DNA from: Amycolatopsis sp. WQ 127309
Lineage (GTDB): Bacteria; Actinomycetota; Actinomycetes; Mycobacteriales; Pseudonocardiaceae
DNA length: 64,000 nt
NCBI RefSeq assembly: GCF_023023025.1
Contig: NZ_CP095481.1
Coordinates: forward strand, 3,782,001-3,846,000
Direction of reading: 5' to 3'
How positions within the stretch are numbered: the stretch's first letter is position 1; every line of letters starts with the position of its first letter. Made by a program: the position numbers and the translations under genes. Below, one piece after another: positions 32,319 through 41,423 of the stretch. Below the pieces are notes generated by a model. The model was not told where the DNA came from. It did not search any database and worked only from the letters and a program-made list of their open reading frames with translations.

Positions 32319-34361
32319 GTGCCGCAGGTCGACACGCACTGCCCGTACTGCGCGCTGCAGTGCGGGATGCGCCTCGACGGCGTCCGCGTCACGCCGCGGG
32401 ACTTCCCGGTCAACGCCGGGGGCCTGTGCCAGAAGGGCTGGACGGCCGGCGAGCTCCTGACGTCGCCGAGGCGCCTGACCAGCCCGATGGTGCGCGAGAA
32501 CGGCGTCCTCGCGCCCGTCGGCTGGGACTTCGCGCTCGACGTCGTCGCGCGGAAGCTGAAGGAACTCCGGGAAGCACACGGCCCGGATGCCGTCGCGGTC
32601 TTCGGCGGCGGCGGGCTGACCAACGAAAAGGCCTACCTGCTCGGCAAGTTCGCCCGCGTCGCGCTCGGGACGTCGCAGATCGACTACAACGGCCGGTTCT
32701 GCATGTCCTCGGCCGCCGCCGCGGGGAGCAGGGCCTTCGGGGCCGATCGCGGGATGCCGTTCCCCGTCACCGATCTGGGTCACGCCGACGTCGTGCTGCT
32801 CGCCGGGGCCAACCCGGCCGAGACGATGCCGCCGTTCACCCAGCACCTGCGGGGTGCCGACCTGATCGTCGTCGACCCGCGGCGGACGCCGACCGCCGAA
32901 CTCGCGAGCCTGCACCTCGCGCCCGCGCCCGGTACCGATCTCGCTTTGGCGCTCGGCATCCTGCACGCCGTCGTCGCCGACGGCCACCTCGATCAGTCCT
33001 ATGTGGACCAGCGCACGAACGGCTTCGAACCGGTGTGGCGGATCGCCGCGTCCTGGTGGCCCGAACGCGCCGAGCGCGTCACCGGCGTCTCGGCCGCCGA
33101 CATGCGCCTGGCCGCCGCGAAGCTCGCCGGCGCCCGCAACGCCTACATCCTCACCGCGCGTGGCACCGAGCAGCACGCTACCGGCACCGCGACCGTCGGC
33201 GGTTGGATCAACCTCGCCCTCTCCCTGGGCCTGCCGGGCCGGGCGGGCTCCGGCTACGGCTGCCTCACCGGCCAGGGCAACGGCCAAGGCGGCCGCGAGC
33301 ACGGCCAGAAGGCCGACCAGCTGCCCGGCTACCGCAAGCTCGACGACCCGGCCGCCCGCGAGTACGTCGCCGGGGTCTGGGGCGTCGACCCGGATTCACT
33401 GCCCGGACCCGGCCGGTCCGCGTCCGAACTCCTCGAAGCCCTCGGCCAGGACGGCGGCCCGAAGGCGCTGATGGTGTTCGGCAGCAACGTGGTCGTCTCG
33501 GCGCCACGCTCTCAGCGTGTCCAAGATCGACTGTCCGCATTGGACTTCCTGGTGGTCGCGGACTTCGTCCTGTCGGAGACAGCAGCGCTCGCCGACGTCG
33601 TCCTCCCGGTCACGCAGTGGGCCGAGGAAGACGGCACGCTCACCAACCTCGAAGGTCGAATCCTGCTTCGACGCAAAGCGCTCGACCCGCCGCCGGGCGT
33701 GAAGTCCGATTTGGACCTCCTCAATGGACTCGCCACGAGGCTCGGTCGCGGGCACTTCCCGACCGAGCCCGAGACGGTGTTCGAGGAGCTGCGGATCGCG
33801 TCCAAGGGCGGCATCGCCGACTACTCCGGCGTCAGCTACGACCGCCTGCGCGCCGGCGAGGCCCTGCACTGGCCGGTCCCGGCCGACGACCACCCCGGCA
33901 CGCCGCGGATGTTCCTCGACGCCTTCGCCCACCCGGACGGCCGCGCGCGGTTCGCGCCCGTCGAGCACACCGGCCCGGCCGAACTGCCCGACGACGATTT
34001 CCCGCTGCAGGCCACCACCGGCCGCGTGCTGCAGCACTACCAGTCGGGCGCGCAGACGCGTCTCGTCGACGAGCTGAACGACGTCGTGCCGGAGGCGTTC
34101 GTCGAGGTCCACCCGGACACCGCCAAGCGTGCCGGGCTCGAAGAGGGCGACCGGGCGCGGATCCGGTCCCGCCGCGGCGAGACGACGGCGAAGGTGCGGT
34201 TCGTGCCGTCGCTGCGGCCCGACCTGGTCTTCGTGCCGTTCCACTTCCCCGGCGCGCAGCGCGCGAACCTGTTCACCAACCCGGCGCTCGACCCGGTCAG
34301 CCGGATGCCGGAGTTCAAGGTGTGCGCCGTCTCTCTGTCCACTCTGGATGGTGTGGCATGA
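32319..34361 (+). CDS. nasA: Assimilatory nitrate reductase, molybdopterin catalytic subunit
   Basis: A 680-aa cytoplasmic Mo-bis-MGD enzyme reducing nitrate to nitrite. The N-terminal [4Fe-4S] site is complete: C8-x2-C11-x3-C15-x21-C37 (HCPYCALQC...GLCQKGW). The molybdopterin domains follow (FGGGGLTNEKAYLLGKFAR, LLAGANPAETMPP, TGQGNGQGGREHGQKADQLPG) with the C-terminal MGD-binding barrel (TTGRVLQHYQSGAQTR). No Tat signal, consistent with assimilation. GGAGG six bases before GTG. First gene of the operon; overlaps the next by ATGA. Lacks the C-terminal BFD-type [2Fe-2S] domain, which the next protein carries. Confidence 0.92.
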   Translation: MPQVDTHCPYCALQCGMRLDGVRVTPRDFPVNAGGLCQKGWTAGELLTSPRRLTSPMVRENGVLAPVGWDFALDVVARKLKELREAHGPDAVAVFGGGGLTNEKAYLLGKFARVALGTSQIDYNGRFCMSSAAAAGSRAFGADRGMPFPVTDLGHADVVLLAGANPAETMPPFTQHLRGADLIVVDPRRTPTAELASLHLAPAPGTDLALALGILHAVVADGHLDQSYVDQRTNGFEPVWRIAASWWPERAERVTGVSAADMRLAAAKLAGARNAYILTARGTEQHATGTATVGGWINLALSLGLPGRAGSGYGCLTGQGNGQGGREHGQKADQLPGYRKLDDPAAREYVAGVWGVDPDSLPGPGRSASELLEALGQDGGPKALMVFGSNVVVSAPRSQRVQDRLSALDFLVVADFVLSETAALADVVLPVTQWAEEDGTLTNLEGRILLRRKALDPPPGVKSDLDLLNGLATRLGRGHFPTEPETVFEELRIASKGGIADYSGVSYDRLRAGEALHWPVPADDHPGTPRMFLDAFAHPDGRARFAPVEHTGPAELPDDDFPLQATTGRVLQHYQSGAQTRLVDELNDVVPEAFVEVHPDTAKRAGLEEGDRARIRSRRGETTAKVRFVPSLRPDLVFVPFHFPGAQRANLFTNPALDPVSRMPEFKVCAVSLSTLDGVA

Positions 34362-35779
34362 ACGCCCGGGACGTCGTGATCGTCGGCTACGGCATGGCCG
34401 GGGCCCGGCTGGCCGACGAGATCCGCCGCCGCGACCCGGCCGCCGAGCGCGTCCGGCTGACCGTGCTCGGCGCCGAGCGGCACGCGGCCTACAACCGGGT
34501 GCTGCTCTCGGCCGTCGTCGCCGGGGGAATGAGCCCGGCGAGCGTCCGGCTGCACGACGACGACTGGGCCGCGCGGACGCACGTCGACCTCCGCCTCGGC
34601 GTGGCCGCCGCCAAGATCGACCGCGCGAAGCGCCGCGTCGAACTGACCGACGGGTCCACAGTGGACTACGACGCGCTGGTGCTCGCGACCGGCGCCAACC
34701 CGTGGATCCCGCCGGTCGAAGGCCTCGGACCCGGTGTCGTCACCTTCAGGACGCTGGACGACTGCGCCGAGATCCTCGACGCCGCCCGCTTCGGCGCGCC
34801 GGTCGCGGTGCTCGGCGGCGGCCTGCTCGGCCTCGAAGCCGCCCGCGGCCTCGCCGGGCGCGGCAACCAGGTGACCGTCGTGCACCCGAACCGCCACGTC
34901 ATGGAACGCCAGCTCGACCCCGTCGCCGGCCACGTGCTGGCCCGGCAGCTCACCGGCATGGGCGTCACCTTCCGGTTCGGCGCTACCGCCGCCCGCTACC
35001 TGCCCGGCGACGGCCTCAAGCTCGACGACGGCAGCTTCGTCCCGGCCGACCTGGTCGTGGTCGCCGCCGGCGTCCGCGCCGAGACGAGCCTCGCCGAGGA
35101 CGCCGGGCTCGACGTCGACCGCGGCGTCGTCGTGGACGACGTCCTGCGCACCAGCGACGGCCGGATCCACGCGCTCGGCGACTGCGCCCGCCACCCCGGC
35201 GCCCCGGCCGGGCTGATCCAGCCGGCGTGGGAGCAAGCCGAGGTGCTGGCCGACGTCCTGACCGGCACGAACGCCGCCGCGCGCTACCGCGGCACGACCG
35301 CCGTCACCCGGCTCAAGGCACGCGGCGTCGACCTCGCCGCGCTGGGCGAGACCCAGGTCGAGGCCACCGACGACGACGCCGAGGTGCTGACGTTCACCGA
35401 CCCGGCCGGTGGGCGGTACGGCAAGCTCGTCGTCCGCGAAAACCGCGTCACCGGCGCGATCCTGCTCGGCCTGCCCGACGCGGCCGCGTCGATCACCCAG
35501 TACCACGACCGCGGGACGCCGCTGCCGGAAGACCGGCTCGCGGTGCTGCTCGGCCGGGCCCTGCCGGCCGGTGCCGGGCAGGCGGCCAGCCCGGCCGAGC
35601 TGCCGGCGACGGCCGTGATCTGCCGCTGCAACAACGTCACCAAGGCCCGGCTGATCGACGCCTGGAAGGCCGGCGCCACCGAGACTCCCGCACTGGCGCG
35701 GGCCACGCGGGCCACCACGGGCTGCGGCGGGTGCACCGACACCGTCGGCGCCGTCGCGAGCTGGCTCGCCGCGCAATGA
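34358..35779 (+). CDS. Nitrate/nitrite reductase electron-transfer subunit (FAD + BFD)
   Basis: A 473-aa NirB-N-terminus-like flavoprotein: FAD motif VVIVGYGMAGARLADEI, NAD-binding fold VAVLGGGLLGLEAARGLAGRG, FAD site GRIHALGDCA, and C-terminal BFD-like [2Fe-2S] domain (ICRCNNVTKARLI ... TTGCGGC, about 405-465). It lacks the sirohaem domain of NirB. It most likely passes electrons from NAD(P)H to the catalytic nitrate reductase, as NasB-type proteins do. ATG overlaps the nasA stop. Confidence 0.85.
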   Translation: MNARDVVIVGYGMAGARLADEIRRRDPAAERVRLTVLGAERHAAYNRVLLSAVVAGGMSPASVRLHDDDWAARTHVDLRLGVAAAKIDRAKRRVELTDGSTVDYDALVLATGANPWIPPVEGLGPGVVTFRTLDDCAEILDAARFGAPVAVLGGGLLGLEAARGLAGRGNQVTVVHPNRHVMERQLDPVAGHVLARQLTGMGVTFRFGATAARYLPGDGLKLDDGSFVPADLVVVAAGVRAETSLAEDAGLDVDRGVVVDDVLRTSDGRIHALGDCARHPGAPAGLIQPAWEQAEVLADVLTGTNAAARYRGTTAVTRLKARGVDLAALGETQVEATDDDAEVLTFTDPAGGRYGKLVVRENRVTGAILLGLPDAAASITQYHDRGTPLPEDRLAVLLGRALPAGAGQAASPAELPATAVICRCNNVTKARLIDAWKAGATETPALARATRATTGCGGCTDTVGAVASWLAAQ

Positions 35780-35804
35780 CGACCCGACAGACGAGGAGAA
35801 CGTG

Positions 35805-37160
35805 ATGGCCCACCGAGGGAAGCACTGGATCGAGCACTGGGAACCGGAAGACGAGACGTTCTGGGAGGAGACCGGCAAGCAGGTCGCCCGTCGCAACCTC
35901 TGGTTCTCCGTGCTGGCCGAGCACATCGGCTTCTCCGTCTGGACACTGTGGTCGGTCATCGTCCTGTTCATGGGCAAGGACTACGGTTTCGACGCCGCCG
36001 ACAAGTTCCTGCTCGTCTCGACGCCGACGCTCATCGGTGGCTTGATGCGGTTGCCTTACACCTTCGCCGTCGCCAAGTTCGGCGGTCGCAACTGGACGGT
36101 CGTCAGCGCGTTGCTGCTGCTGATCCCGACGATCCTGGCCGCGGTCGTGCTGCACCCGGGGACGTCACTCGGCACGTTCCTGCTGGTGGCGGCCCTCGGT
36201 GGCGTCGGCGGCGGCAACTTCGCGTCGTCGATGACCAACATCAACACGTTCTACCCGGAGAAGCACAAGGGCTGGGCGCTCGGGCTCAACGCGGGTGGCG
36301 GCAACCTCGGCGTCGCCGCGATCCAGCTGGTCGGGCTGCTCGTGATCGGGACGGCGGGCGCGACCGCGCCGCGGATCGTGCTGTACGTCTACATCCCGCT
36401 GATCGTGATCGCCGCGGCGTGCGCGTACCGCTCCATGGACAACCTCGCGACGGTCCGCGGCGACACCAAGGCGATGCGCGAGATCGTCAAGGACCGGCAC
36501 ACCTGGGTGATGTCGTTCCTCTACGTCGGCACGTTCGGCTCGTTCATCGGCTACAGCTTCGCCTTCGGGCTCGTGCTGCAGAACCAGTTCGGCCGGACGC
36601 CGTTGCAGGCGGCCGCGGTGACGTTCCTCGGCCCGCTGCTCGGCTCGCTCGCACGCCCGGCCGGCGGATGGCTGTCCGACCGGATCGGCGGCGGCAAGGT
36701 CACCTTCGCGACGTTCGTCGGGATGGCCCTCGCGACGGTCGTGCTGATCCTGGCGTCGACGTCGAAGTCCCTGACGTTGTTCACGATCGCGTTCATCGTC
36801 CTCTTCGTGCTCACCGGCGTCGGCAACGGCTCGACGTACAAGATGATCCCGGCGATCTTCCGCGCGAAAGCCCGTACGGCGATCGCGAACGGCGCCGAGG
36901 AGGCGGCCGAACTGCTCAAGGCGCGCCGGCGGTCCGGCGCGCTGATCGGCCTGGCCGGCGCGATCGGCGCGGAGGGCGGGCTGTTCATCAACCTCGCCTT
37001 CCGGCAGTCGTTCGCCGACGCCAAGAGCGGCGTGCCCGCGTTCGTCGGGTTCCTGGTCTTCTACGGCCTGTGCTTCGCCGTGACCTGGGCGGTTTACCTG
37101 CGCAAGCCCGCCGAACAGCCGAGTGAGCGCGGTCGGGCGCTCGCGGGAGCGGAGGTCTGA
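35805..37160 (+). CDS. NNP-family nitrate/nitrite transporter (NarK/NasA type)
   Basis: A 451-aa, 12-TM major facilitator of the nitrate/nitrite porter family. The N-terminal soluble stretch (HWIEHWEPEDETFWEETG) is typical of actinobacterial NarK proteins. The nitrate signatures are both present: GGGNFASSMTNINTFYPEKH then KGWALGLNAGGGNLGVA, and in the second half GVGNGSTYKMIPAIF. The latter resembles the canonical GSVFKMIP-type motif with a substitution. Imports nitrate (and may export nitrite). GAGGAG six bases before ATG. Lies between the reductase genes in the operon. Confidence 0.92.
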   Translation: MAHRGKHWIEHWEPEDETFWEETGKQVARRNLWFSVLAEHIGFSVWTLWSVIVLFMGKDYGFDAADKFLLVSTPTLIGGLMRLPYTFAVAKFGGRNWTVVSALLLLIPTILAAVVLHPGTSLGTFLLVAALGGVGGGNFASSMTNINTFYPEKHKGWALGLNAGGGNLGVAAIQLVGLLVIGTAGATAPRIVLYVYIPLIVIAAACAYRSMDNLATVRGDTKAMREIVKDRHTWVMSFLYVGTFGSFIGYSFAFGLVLQNQFGRTPLQAAAVTFLGPLLGSLARPAGGWLSDRIGGGKVTFATFVGMALATVVLILASTSKSLTLFTIAFIVLFVLTGVGNGSTYKMIPAIFRAKARTAIANGAEEAAELLKARRRSGALIGLAGAIGAEGGLFINLAFRQSFADAKSGVPAFVGFLVFYGLCFAVTWAVYLRKPAEQPSERGRALAGAEV

Positions 37161-37161
37161 G

Positions 37162-39666
37162 ATGCCCACCTTGGTCGTCGCTGGACACGGCATGGTCGCG
37201 CACCGGCTGGTGGAGGCGGTGCGCACCGCCGACAGCGCCGGGCACTGGCGGATCGTCGTCCTGGCCGAGGAGCCGCGCCCGGCGTACGACCGGGTGGCCC
37301 TGACGTCCTATGTGGACGGCTGGGACCCCGCGTCGCTGGCGCTGCCCGGCTCGGACTACGCGGGCGACTCCCTTGTGGACCTGCGGCTGGGCGAGCTGGT
37401 CACCTCGGTGGACCGCGCCGCTCGCACGGTCGTCACCGCGTCCGGCGCCACGGTCTCGTACGACGCGCTGGTGCTGGCCACCGGCTCGCGGCCGTTCGTG
37501 CCGCCGGTGCCCGGCCACGGCCTGCCCGGCTGTTTCGTCTACCGGACCATCGAAGACCTGGACGCGATCCGCGCGGCGGCTCTGCGTCCGGGCCGCGGCC
37601 GGCGTGCGGCGGTCGTCATCGGCGGTGGCCTGCTCGGTCTGGAAGCCGCAAAGGCTTTGCGGGAAATGGGACTCTCGCCGCACGTCGTCGAGATGGCACC
37701 GCGGCTGATGCCGCTGCAGGTGGACGAAGGTGGCGGCTCGCTGCTGCGGCGGCTCATCACCGGGCTGGACGTGACCGTCCACACGGGAACGTCGACCGAC
37801 GCGATCGAGGCCGACGGTTCGCGGCTGGTGGCCCGGCTCGGCAACGGGACGGAGCTGGACGTCGACCTGGTCGTGTTCTCGGCGGGTGTCCGGCCGCGGG
37901 ACGACCTCGCGCGGCAGTCCGGTTTGGATGTCGGTCCGCGCGGCGGTGTGCTGGTCGATTCCTCTTGTCGTACGGGCGATCCCTCGGTGTACGCGATCGG
38001 CGAGTGCGCCGCGGTCGAGGGGCGCGTCTACGGCATCGTGGCGCCCGGGTACGCGATGGCCGAGATCGTCGCCGCGCAGCTGACCGGCGGGTCCGGGACG
38101 TTCCCGGAACCGGACACGTCCACGAAGCTCAAACTGATGGGCGTCGACGTCGCCTCCTTCGGTGACGCGCACGCGACGACCGAAGGCGCTTTGGAAGTCG
38201 CCGTCAACGACGCGGTCGCCGGGACGTACAAGAAGCTCGTGGTCACCGACGACGGCAAGACCCTGCTCGGCGGCGTGCTGGTCGGCGATGCGGCGGAGTA
38301 CAACACGCTGCGGGCGCTGGTCGGCCGTCCGCTGCCCGCGGAGCCTTCCGCGATCCTCGCCCCGGCCGGTGGCGGTGCGGCGGTCGGTGTCGACGCGCTG
38401 CCGGACGCGGCGCAGATCTGTTCGTGCAACGCCGTTTCCAAGGGCGCGATCACGCGGGCGGTCCACGAGGACGGCTGCGACACCGTCGGCAAGCTCAAGG
38501 CGTGCACCCGCGCCGGGACGTCGTGCGGCTCCTGCGTCCCGCTGCTCGGCCGGCTGCTGACCGCGGCCGGCGTCGAGCAGTCGAAAGCGCTGTGCGAGCA
38601 CTTCGGACAGTCGCGCGCGGAGCTGTTCGAGATCGTCCGGGCCACCCGGATCTCGACGTTCAGCGAGGTCATCGCCCGCTACGGCACGGGTACCGGCTGC
38701 GCGATCTGCAAGCCCGCGGTGGCGTCCATCCTCGCCACGCTGGGCAGCGGGCACGTGCTCGGCGGCGAGCAGCTGACGTTGCAGGACACCAACGACCGGT
38801 TCCTCGCGAACATCCAGCGCAACGGCACCTACTCCGTCGTCCCGCGGATCCCCGGCGGCGAGATCACGCCGGACAAGCTGATCGCGATCGGCGAGGTGGC
38901 GAAGGAGTTCGGGCTGTACACCAAGATCACCGGCGGACAGCGGATCGACCTGTTCGGGGCCACCGTGGACCAGTTGCCGCTGATCTGGCGGCGGCTGGTG
39001 GACGCCGGGTTCGAGTCCGGGCACGCGTACGGCAAGGCGCTGCGGACGGTGAAGTCGTGCGTCGGGTCGACGTGGTGCCGCTACGGCGTGCAGGACAGCG
39101 TCGGGCTGGCGATCGAGCTGGAGCTGCGGTACCGCGGGCTGCGGTCGCCGCACAAGCTGAAGTCGGCGGTGTCCGGGTGCGCGCGGGAGTGCGCGGAGGC
39201 GCGGAGCAAGGACTTCGGGATCATCGCGACGGACAACGGCTGGAACCTCTACGTCGGCGGCAACGGCGGTACGACACCGCGTCACGCCGAACTGCTGGTG
39301 TCCGATGTGGACACTTCGACGCTGATCCGGACCATCGACCGGTTCCTGATGTTCTACGTCCGCACGGCCGACCGGTTGCAGCGGACGGCGCCGTGGATCG
39401 AGGAGCTGGACGGCGGGCTCGGCCACCTGCGCGCGGTGATCGTCGACGACTCGCTCGGCATCTGCGAGGACCTCGACGCGGCGATGGCCAAGCACGTCGA
39501 CAACTACGCCGACGAGTGGCGCGGCGTGCTGGAGGATCCGGAGAAGCTGGCGCGGTTCACGTCGTTCGTCAACGCGCCGGGGACGCCGGACCCGGCCATC
39601 TCGTTCCGGTCCGAGCGGGAGCAGAAGGTGCCGGTCATGCTGGGTGTCCCGGAGGTGCGGCGATGA
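37162..39666 (+). CDS. nirB: Assimilatory nitrite reductase large subunit
   Basis: An 834-aa NAD(P)H-dependent sirohaem nitrite reductase, converting nitrite to ammonium. N-terminal FAD/NAD domains (VVAGHGMVAHRLVEA; VVIGGGLLGLEAAKALREMG; VYAIGECA), two BFD-type [2Fe-2S] segments (CSCN..., TSCGSCVP; GCAICKP), then the sirohaem/4Fe-4S domain with KSCVGSTWCRYG and VSGCARECAEA (C-x5-C and C-x3-C). Full length for the family. GGAGG lies upstream of ATG 37162. Overlaps nirD by ATGA. Confidence 0.94.
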   Translation: MPTLVVAGHGMVAHRLVEAVRTADSAGHWRIVVLAEEPRPAYDRVALTSYVDGWDPASLALPGSDYAGDSLVDLRLGELVTSVDRAARTVVTASGATVSYDALVLATGSRPFVPPVPGHGLPGCFVYRTIEDLDAIRAAALRPGRGRRAAVVIGGGLLGLEAAKALREMGLSPHVVEMAPRLMPLQVDEGGGSLLRRLITGLDVTVHTGTSTDAIEADGSRLVARLGNGTELDVDLVVFSAGVRPRDDLARQSGLDVGPRGGVLVDSSCRTGDPSVYAIGECAAVEGRVYGIVAPGYAMAEIVAAQLTGGSGTFPEPDTSTKLKLMGVDVASFGDAHATTEGALEVAVNDAVAGTYKKLVVTDDGKTLLGGVLVGDAAEYNTLRALVGRPLPAEPSAILAPAGGGAAVGVDALPDAAQICSCNAVSKGAITRAVHEDGCDTVGKLKACTRAGTSCGSCVPLLGRLLTAAGVEQSKALCEHFGQSRAELFEIVRATRISTFSEVIARYGTGTGCAICKPAVASILATLGSGHVLGGEQLTLQDTNDRFLANIQRNGTYSVVPRIPGGEITPDKLIAIGEVAKEFGLYTKITGGQRIDLFGATVDQLPLIWRRLVDAGFESGHAYGKALRTVKSCVGSTWCRYGVQDSVGLAIELELRYRGLRSPHKLKSAVSGCARECAEARSKDFGIIATDNGWNLYVGGNGGTTPRHAELLVSDVDTSTLIRTIDRFLMFYVRTADRLQRTAPWIEELDGGLGHLRAVIVDDSLGICEDLDAAMAKHVDNYADEWRGVLEDPEKLARFTSFVNAPGTPDPAISFRSEREQKVPVMLGVPEVRR

Positions 39667-40007
39667 CGACGTCTCTCGAACGGACGTGGACGGCGGTGTG
39701 CCCGGTGGACGCGGTGCCGGAGTACTCGGGTGTCGCGGCCCTGCTCGGCGACGGCGTCCAGGTGGCGATCTTCCGGCTGCCCGGTGCGCGGTGGTACGCA
39801 CTGTCCAATTGGGACCCGTGCAGTGGCGCGGCGGTGCTTTCGCGGGGCATCGTCGGGGACGCCGGTGGGGTGCCGGTGGTCGCGTCGCCGGTCTACAAAG
39901 AACGGTTTGCGCTCCACAATGGACGGTGTTTGGACGTCGATGGCGTCGCGGTTCCGGTGTACGAGGTGCGCGTGCGAGAGGGCGTGGTCGAAGTGGAGTC
40001 GCCGTGA
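39663..40007 (+). CDS. nirD: Nitrite reductase small subunit
   Basis: A 114-aa Rieske-fold protein that partners NirB. The region that would hold the Rieske ligands reads NWDPCSGAAVLSRG ... SPVYKERFALHNGRC, with no CxH or CxxH pairs, as is normal for the NirD branch, so no [2Fe-2S] cluster is expected. ATG overlaps the nirB TGA, and its own TGA overlaps the GTG of the hemD-like gene, so three proteins are made from a coupled string. Confidence 0.92.
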   Translation: MTTSLERTWTAVCPVDAVPEYSGVAALLGDGVQVAIFRLPGARWYALSNWDPCSGAAVLSRGIVGDAGGVPVVASPVYKERFALHNGRCLDVDGVAVPVYEVRVREGVVEVESP

Positions 40008-41107
40008 CGGAAGTGCTCCCGCTGGCCGGTTTTGTCATCGGCATCACCGCGGCGCGCCGGGCGGACGAGCTCGGCGCGCTGCTGGTGCGCAAGGGGGCGG
40101 GCGTCCGGTACGGCCCGGCGATCCGGATCGTGCCGCTGACGGACGACACCGAGCTGCGCGCGGCGACCGCGCGGCTGCTCGACGCGCCGGTGGACGCGGT
40201 GGTGGCGACGACCGGCATCGGCTTCCGCGGCTGGCTGGAGGCGGCCGAAGGCTGGGGCCTGGGGGAGGCGCTGGTCGCGCGCCTCTCGACGTCGTCGCTG
40301 CTGGCGCGCGGCCCGAAGGTGACGGGCGCGATCCGCGCGGCGGGGCTGTCGGAGGACTACTCGCCGGCGTCGGAGAGCAACGCGGAGCTGCTGCAGCACC
40401 TGCTGGCGACCGGCGTCTCCGGCCGGCGGATCGCGGTCCAGCTGCACGGCGAGCCACTGCCGTACTTCGTGGACACGCTGCGTGAGGCGGGCGCGGAGGT
40501 CATCGAGATCTCGGTGTACCGCTGGGTCGGCCCGGTCGACCCGGGCCCGGTGGACCGCCTGCTGGACGGCGTCTTGGAGGGCTCGATCCACGCTCTGCCG
40601 TTCACGAGCGCGCCCGCGGTTGCTTCCTTGCTGGCGCTGGCCCGCCGGACGGGTCGCCTTCCCGGCTTGATCTCGGCACTCTCGGGCCCGGTGGTGGCGG
40701 CGTGCGTCGGCCCGATCACGGCGGGCCCGCTGGCGGCGCTGGGGGTGCCGACGGTCCAGCCGCACCGTGCGCGGATCGGTGCGCTGGCCCGGACGCTCGC
40801 GGAGACGCTGGTGGCTCGTTCCCCCAGGCTGCAGGCGGGCGGCCGGTGTCTGGAACTCCGCGGCGAAGCGGCGATCGTGGACGGCGAGTGGTGCGAGGTG
40901 GCACCGGCACCGATGGCGCTGCTGCGGGCACTGGCGGCGTCCCCGGGCCGGGTGGTCTCGCGCCGCGAGCTGATCGCGGCCTTGCCGGGCGGCGGCGAGG
41001 AACACGCGGTGGAGACGGCGATCGGTCGCCTGCGAACGTCACTGGGCGGCGGCCGGGTGGTCCAGACGGTGGTGAAGCGCGGCTACCGCTTGGCGGTGGA
41101 CGCGTGA
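40004..41107 (+). CDS. Uroporphyrinogen-III synthase fused to a winged-helix DNA-binding domain
   Basis: A 367-aa fusion. Residues 1-255 are a HemD fold (GFVIGITAARRADELGALLV, TTGIGFRGWLEAA, SPASESNAELLQHL, FTSAPAVASLLAL, ACVGPITAGPLAALG), forming uroporphyrinogen III for sirohaem. Residues 275-365 are an OmpR/PhoB-type winged helix (LRALAASPGRVVSRRELIAA, EHAVETAIGRLRTSLG, VVQTVVKRGYRLAVD). Such fusions occur in actinobacterial nitrite operons (compare Rv0260c) and may be regulators as much as enzymes. GTG overlaps the nirD stop. Confidence 0.88.
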   Translation: MTEVLPLAGFVIGITAARRADELGALLVRKGAGVRYGPAIRIVPLTDDTELRAATARLLDAPVDAVVATTGIGFRGWLEAAEGWGLGEALVARLSTSSLLARGPKVTGAIRAAGLSEDYSPASESNAELLQHLLATGVSGRRIAVQLHGEPLPYFVDTLREAGAEVIEISVYRWVGPVDPGPVDRLLDGVLEGSIHALPFTSAPAVASLLALARRTGRLPGLISALSGPVVAACVGPITAGPLAALGVPTVQPHRARIGALARTLAETLVARSPRLQAGGRCLELRGEAAIVDGEWCEVAPAPMALLRALAASPGRVVSRRELIAALPGGGEEHAVETAIGRLRTSLGGGRVVQTVVKRGYRLAVDA

Positions 41108-41110
41108 GGG

Positions 41111-41381
41111 TCAGCGGCTCAGCGCGACGACGAGTGACAACAGGGAGACGGTCAAGGCCGACATCGGGACGGCGAAGTCCTTGACGACCTCCCACCGGGT
41201 GCGCGTCCGCATGGGGTCGAGGAAGAGCGCGTCCCGCTCCTCGTCCGCCTCACTCGGTTCGCGGCCTGGCAGCGAAATGAGCCACGTCGATCACGAACCG
41301 GCCGAGGCCGCGCTGCTCGCGCAGATTGCCGGGGGAGGGCAGCCCGAAGATCATCCCGGAGTCGCGATACCGCTGCAGCAT
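41111..41381 (-). other. Gene remnant or small ORFs, no firm call
   Basis: This 316-bp convergent gap holds two minus-strand fragments in different frames. One of 43 codons (41250-41381) begins MLQRYRDSGMIFGLPSPGNL. One (41111-41212, 33 codons from ATG) ends in a hydrophobic helix (DFAVPMSALTVSLLSLVVAL). Sequence such as PSEADEERDALFLDPMRTRT upstream of the second suggests both are pieces of one decayed small membrane protein. Confidence 0.3.
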
Positions 41382-41423
41382 GAACTTTGTGCACGCCCGC
41401 GTCGAAAGTCGCCCTGACGATTC

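Noticed and set aside
39663..40007. NirD as a [2Fe-2S] Rieske protein
   Set aside because: The Cys/His ligands are absent, which is normal for NirD.
32319..41107. Nitrate operon as recently acquired foreign DNA
   Set aside because: Base composition, codon style and the GTCC-N5-GGAC word are the same as in surrounding genes, and no integrase, tRNA or insertion sequence flanks it.
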